The notes under the pieces are model-generated. The model worked only from the letters and a program-made list of their open reading frames with translations. It did no database searches and had not been told where the DNA came from. DNA of 51,814 nt from an uncultured Bacteroidales bacterium (GTDB lineage Bacteria > Bacteroidota > Bacteroidia > Bacteroidales > Bacteroidaceae), in the NCBI GenBank assembly GCA_902788865.1, contig CADALZ010000030.1:1-51814 (forward strand). The letters are read 5' to 3'. Below, in pieces: positions 51,361-51,814 of this stretch. Every line of letters begins with the position of its first letter. The stretch's first letter is position 1. The translations under genes and the position numbers were made by a program.

Positions 51361-51814
51361 AGCAGTTAAGGATAAGGTATGTGTGCATGTATTTTTGAAA
51401 GAAATTGAAATGAAATGAAAGCTGTGGCATGGATGCCCATGATATTCTGCTGCAAGATGCATAAATATACAATCGCGACATTAACTCCACCACCCACTCC
51501 AAATGCCAAGAAAGAACTCCCTCGTGAGGTCGTAAAAACTGCCTCACGGGGAAAGTCAAATGACCTCGCGAGGCTATTACTATCTGAAATATGCAAAATC
51601 TTGTATTTTTATACGTTCGTATGCATATATCGCTAGGAATCAGGCAATAGCATTATACGTAGTTTTTCATTTCATTTCAATTAATTTTATAAAAACAAAT
51701 ACGTCTATATCAATAGAAGAATCTGTAAACAGATTTTATATTATATATAATATAAACCTATAAGAACGCCTCGGATATATGTGTGTGCATCAAAAAGCAA
51801 AAATAATTGAAATG
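51361..51814. other. Gene-free end region with inverted repeats
   Basis: No convincing gene is seen. AATTGAAATGAAATGAAA (51403-51420) and its exact reverse complement (51665-51682) form an 18-bp inverted repeat 244 bp apart; a partial third copy, AATTGAAATG, is cut by the end of the window. Between them, CCTCGTGAGG (51520-51529), CCTCACGGGG (51542-51551) and palindrome CCTCGCGAGG (51564-51573) can pair with one another. Confidence 0.55.

Noticed and set aside
51560-51763. 67-residue frame near the window end
   Set aside because: AT-rich, hydrophobic low-complexity translation that crosses an inverted repeat; no start signal.

Overview
The window looks like Bacteroidales DNA, most likely Prevotellaceae. 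It carries the type IX secretion pair porU-porV next to ispF, a three-gene fumarate reductase/succinate dehydrogenase operon with a diheme-type cytochrome b, GH2 and GH97 glycosidases, 'smalltalk' mini-proteins, HU-like proteins with Gly/Asp-rich tails, and several promoters of the Bacteroidetes type (TTTG, about 19-21 bp, TAnnTTTG). No tRNA, rRNA or CRISPR array was recognised.

Positions 1-9300 are an accessory, defence-like island. It opens with a repeat cassette: six 17-bp dyads at an exact 22-bp period, followed about 137 bp later by a sigma-54-type -24/-12 promoter. A diverged second copy lies at 17.35-17.67 kb. Next is an AbiF-family (Abi_2, HEPN motif) gene preceded by a structured, terminated small RNA with its own promoter. 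A five-gene same-strand run follows: HerA-type ATPase, very acidic Ser/Asp protein, YdjI-like SPFH-SHOCT protein, four-helix membrane protein, and zinc-ribbon membrane protein. This run is the best candidate for an undescribed system; it resembles the ydjGHI membrane module of Bacillus with a HerA motor added. The island ends in a strong terminator and the truncated tail of a mobilization (MobV-like) relaxase.

Positions 9.3-23.9 kb are chromosomal: a two-component system (PhoB-type regulator and short histidine kinase), ispF-porV-porU (type IX secretion), an FAH-family hydrolase, a WYL regulator, RNase HII, two small membrane proteins, and the sdhC-sdhA-sdhB operon. Codon choice and base composition change abruptly inside sdhA near 22.32-22.40 kb, so the window may join two related genomes by recombination or by assembly.

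Positions 23.9-50.8 kb are mostly housekeeping: dprA, a thioesterase, a U32 peptidase (TrhP-like), dus, a PAP2 phosphatase, an epimerase, RNase R, DUF2851, a DEAD-box helicase, GH2 and GH97, a ZIP transporter, a PfkB kinase with a SIS isomerase, an M16 peptidase, a carboxypeptidase-regulatory-like protein, queH, wbqC, two S26 signal-peptidase-family genes and dapB. Two simple-sequence arrays (11 x 8 bp and 11 x 7 bp) sit at gene starts. Two related relic modules, each with an ORF6N gene remnant, a smalltalk gene and paired 31/32-bp GC-rich inverted repeats, lie at about 32.1-34.4 kb and 50.9-51.4 kb. The first also holds a perfect 36-bp AT palindrome flanked symmetrically by GGTCA/TGACC arrays.
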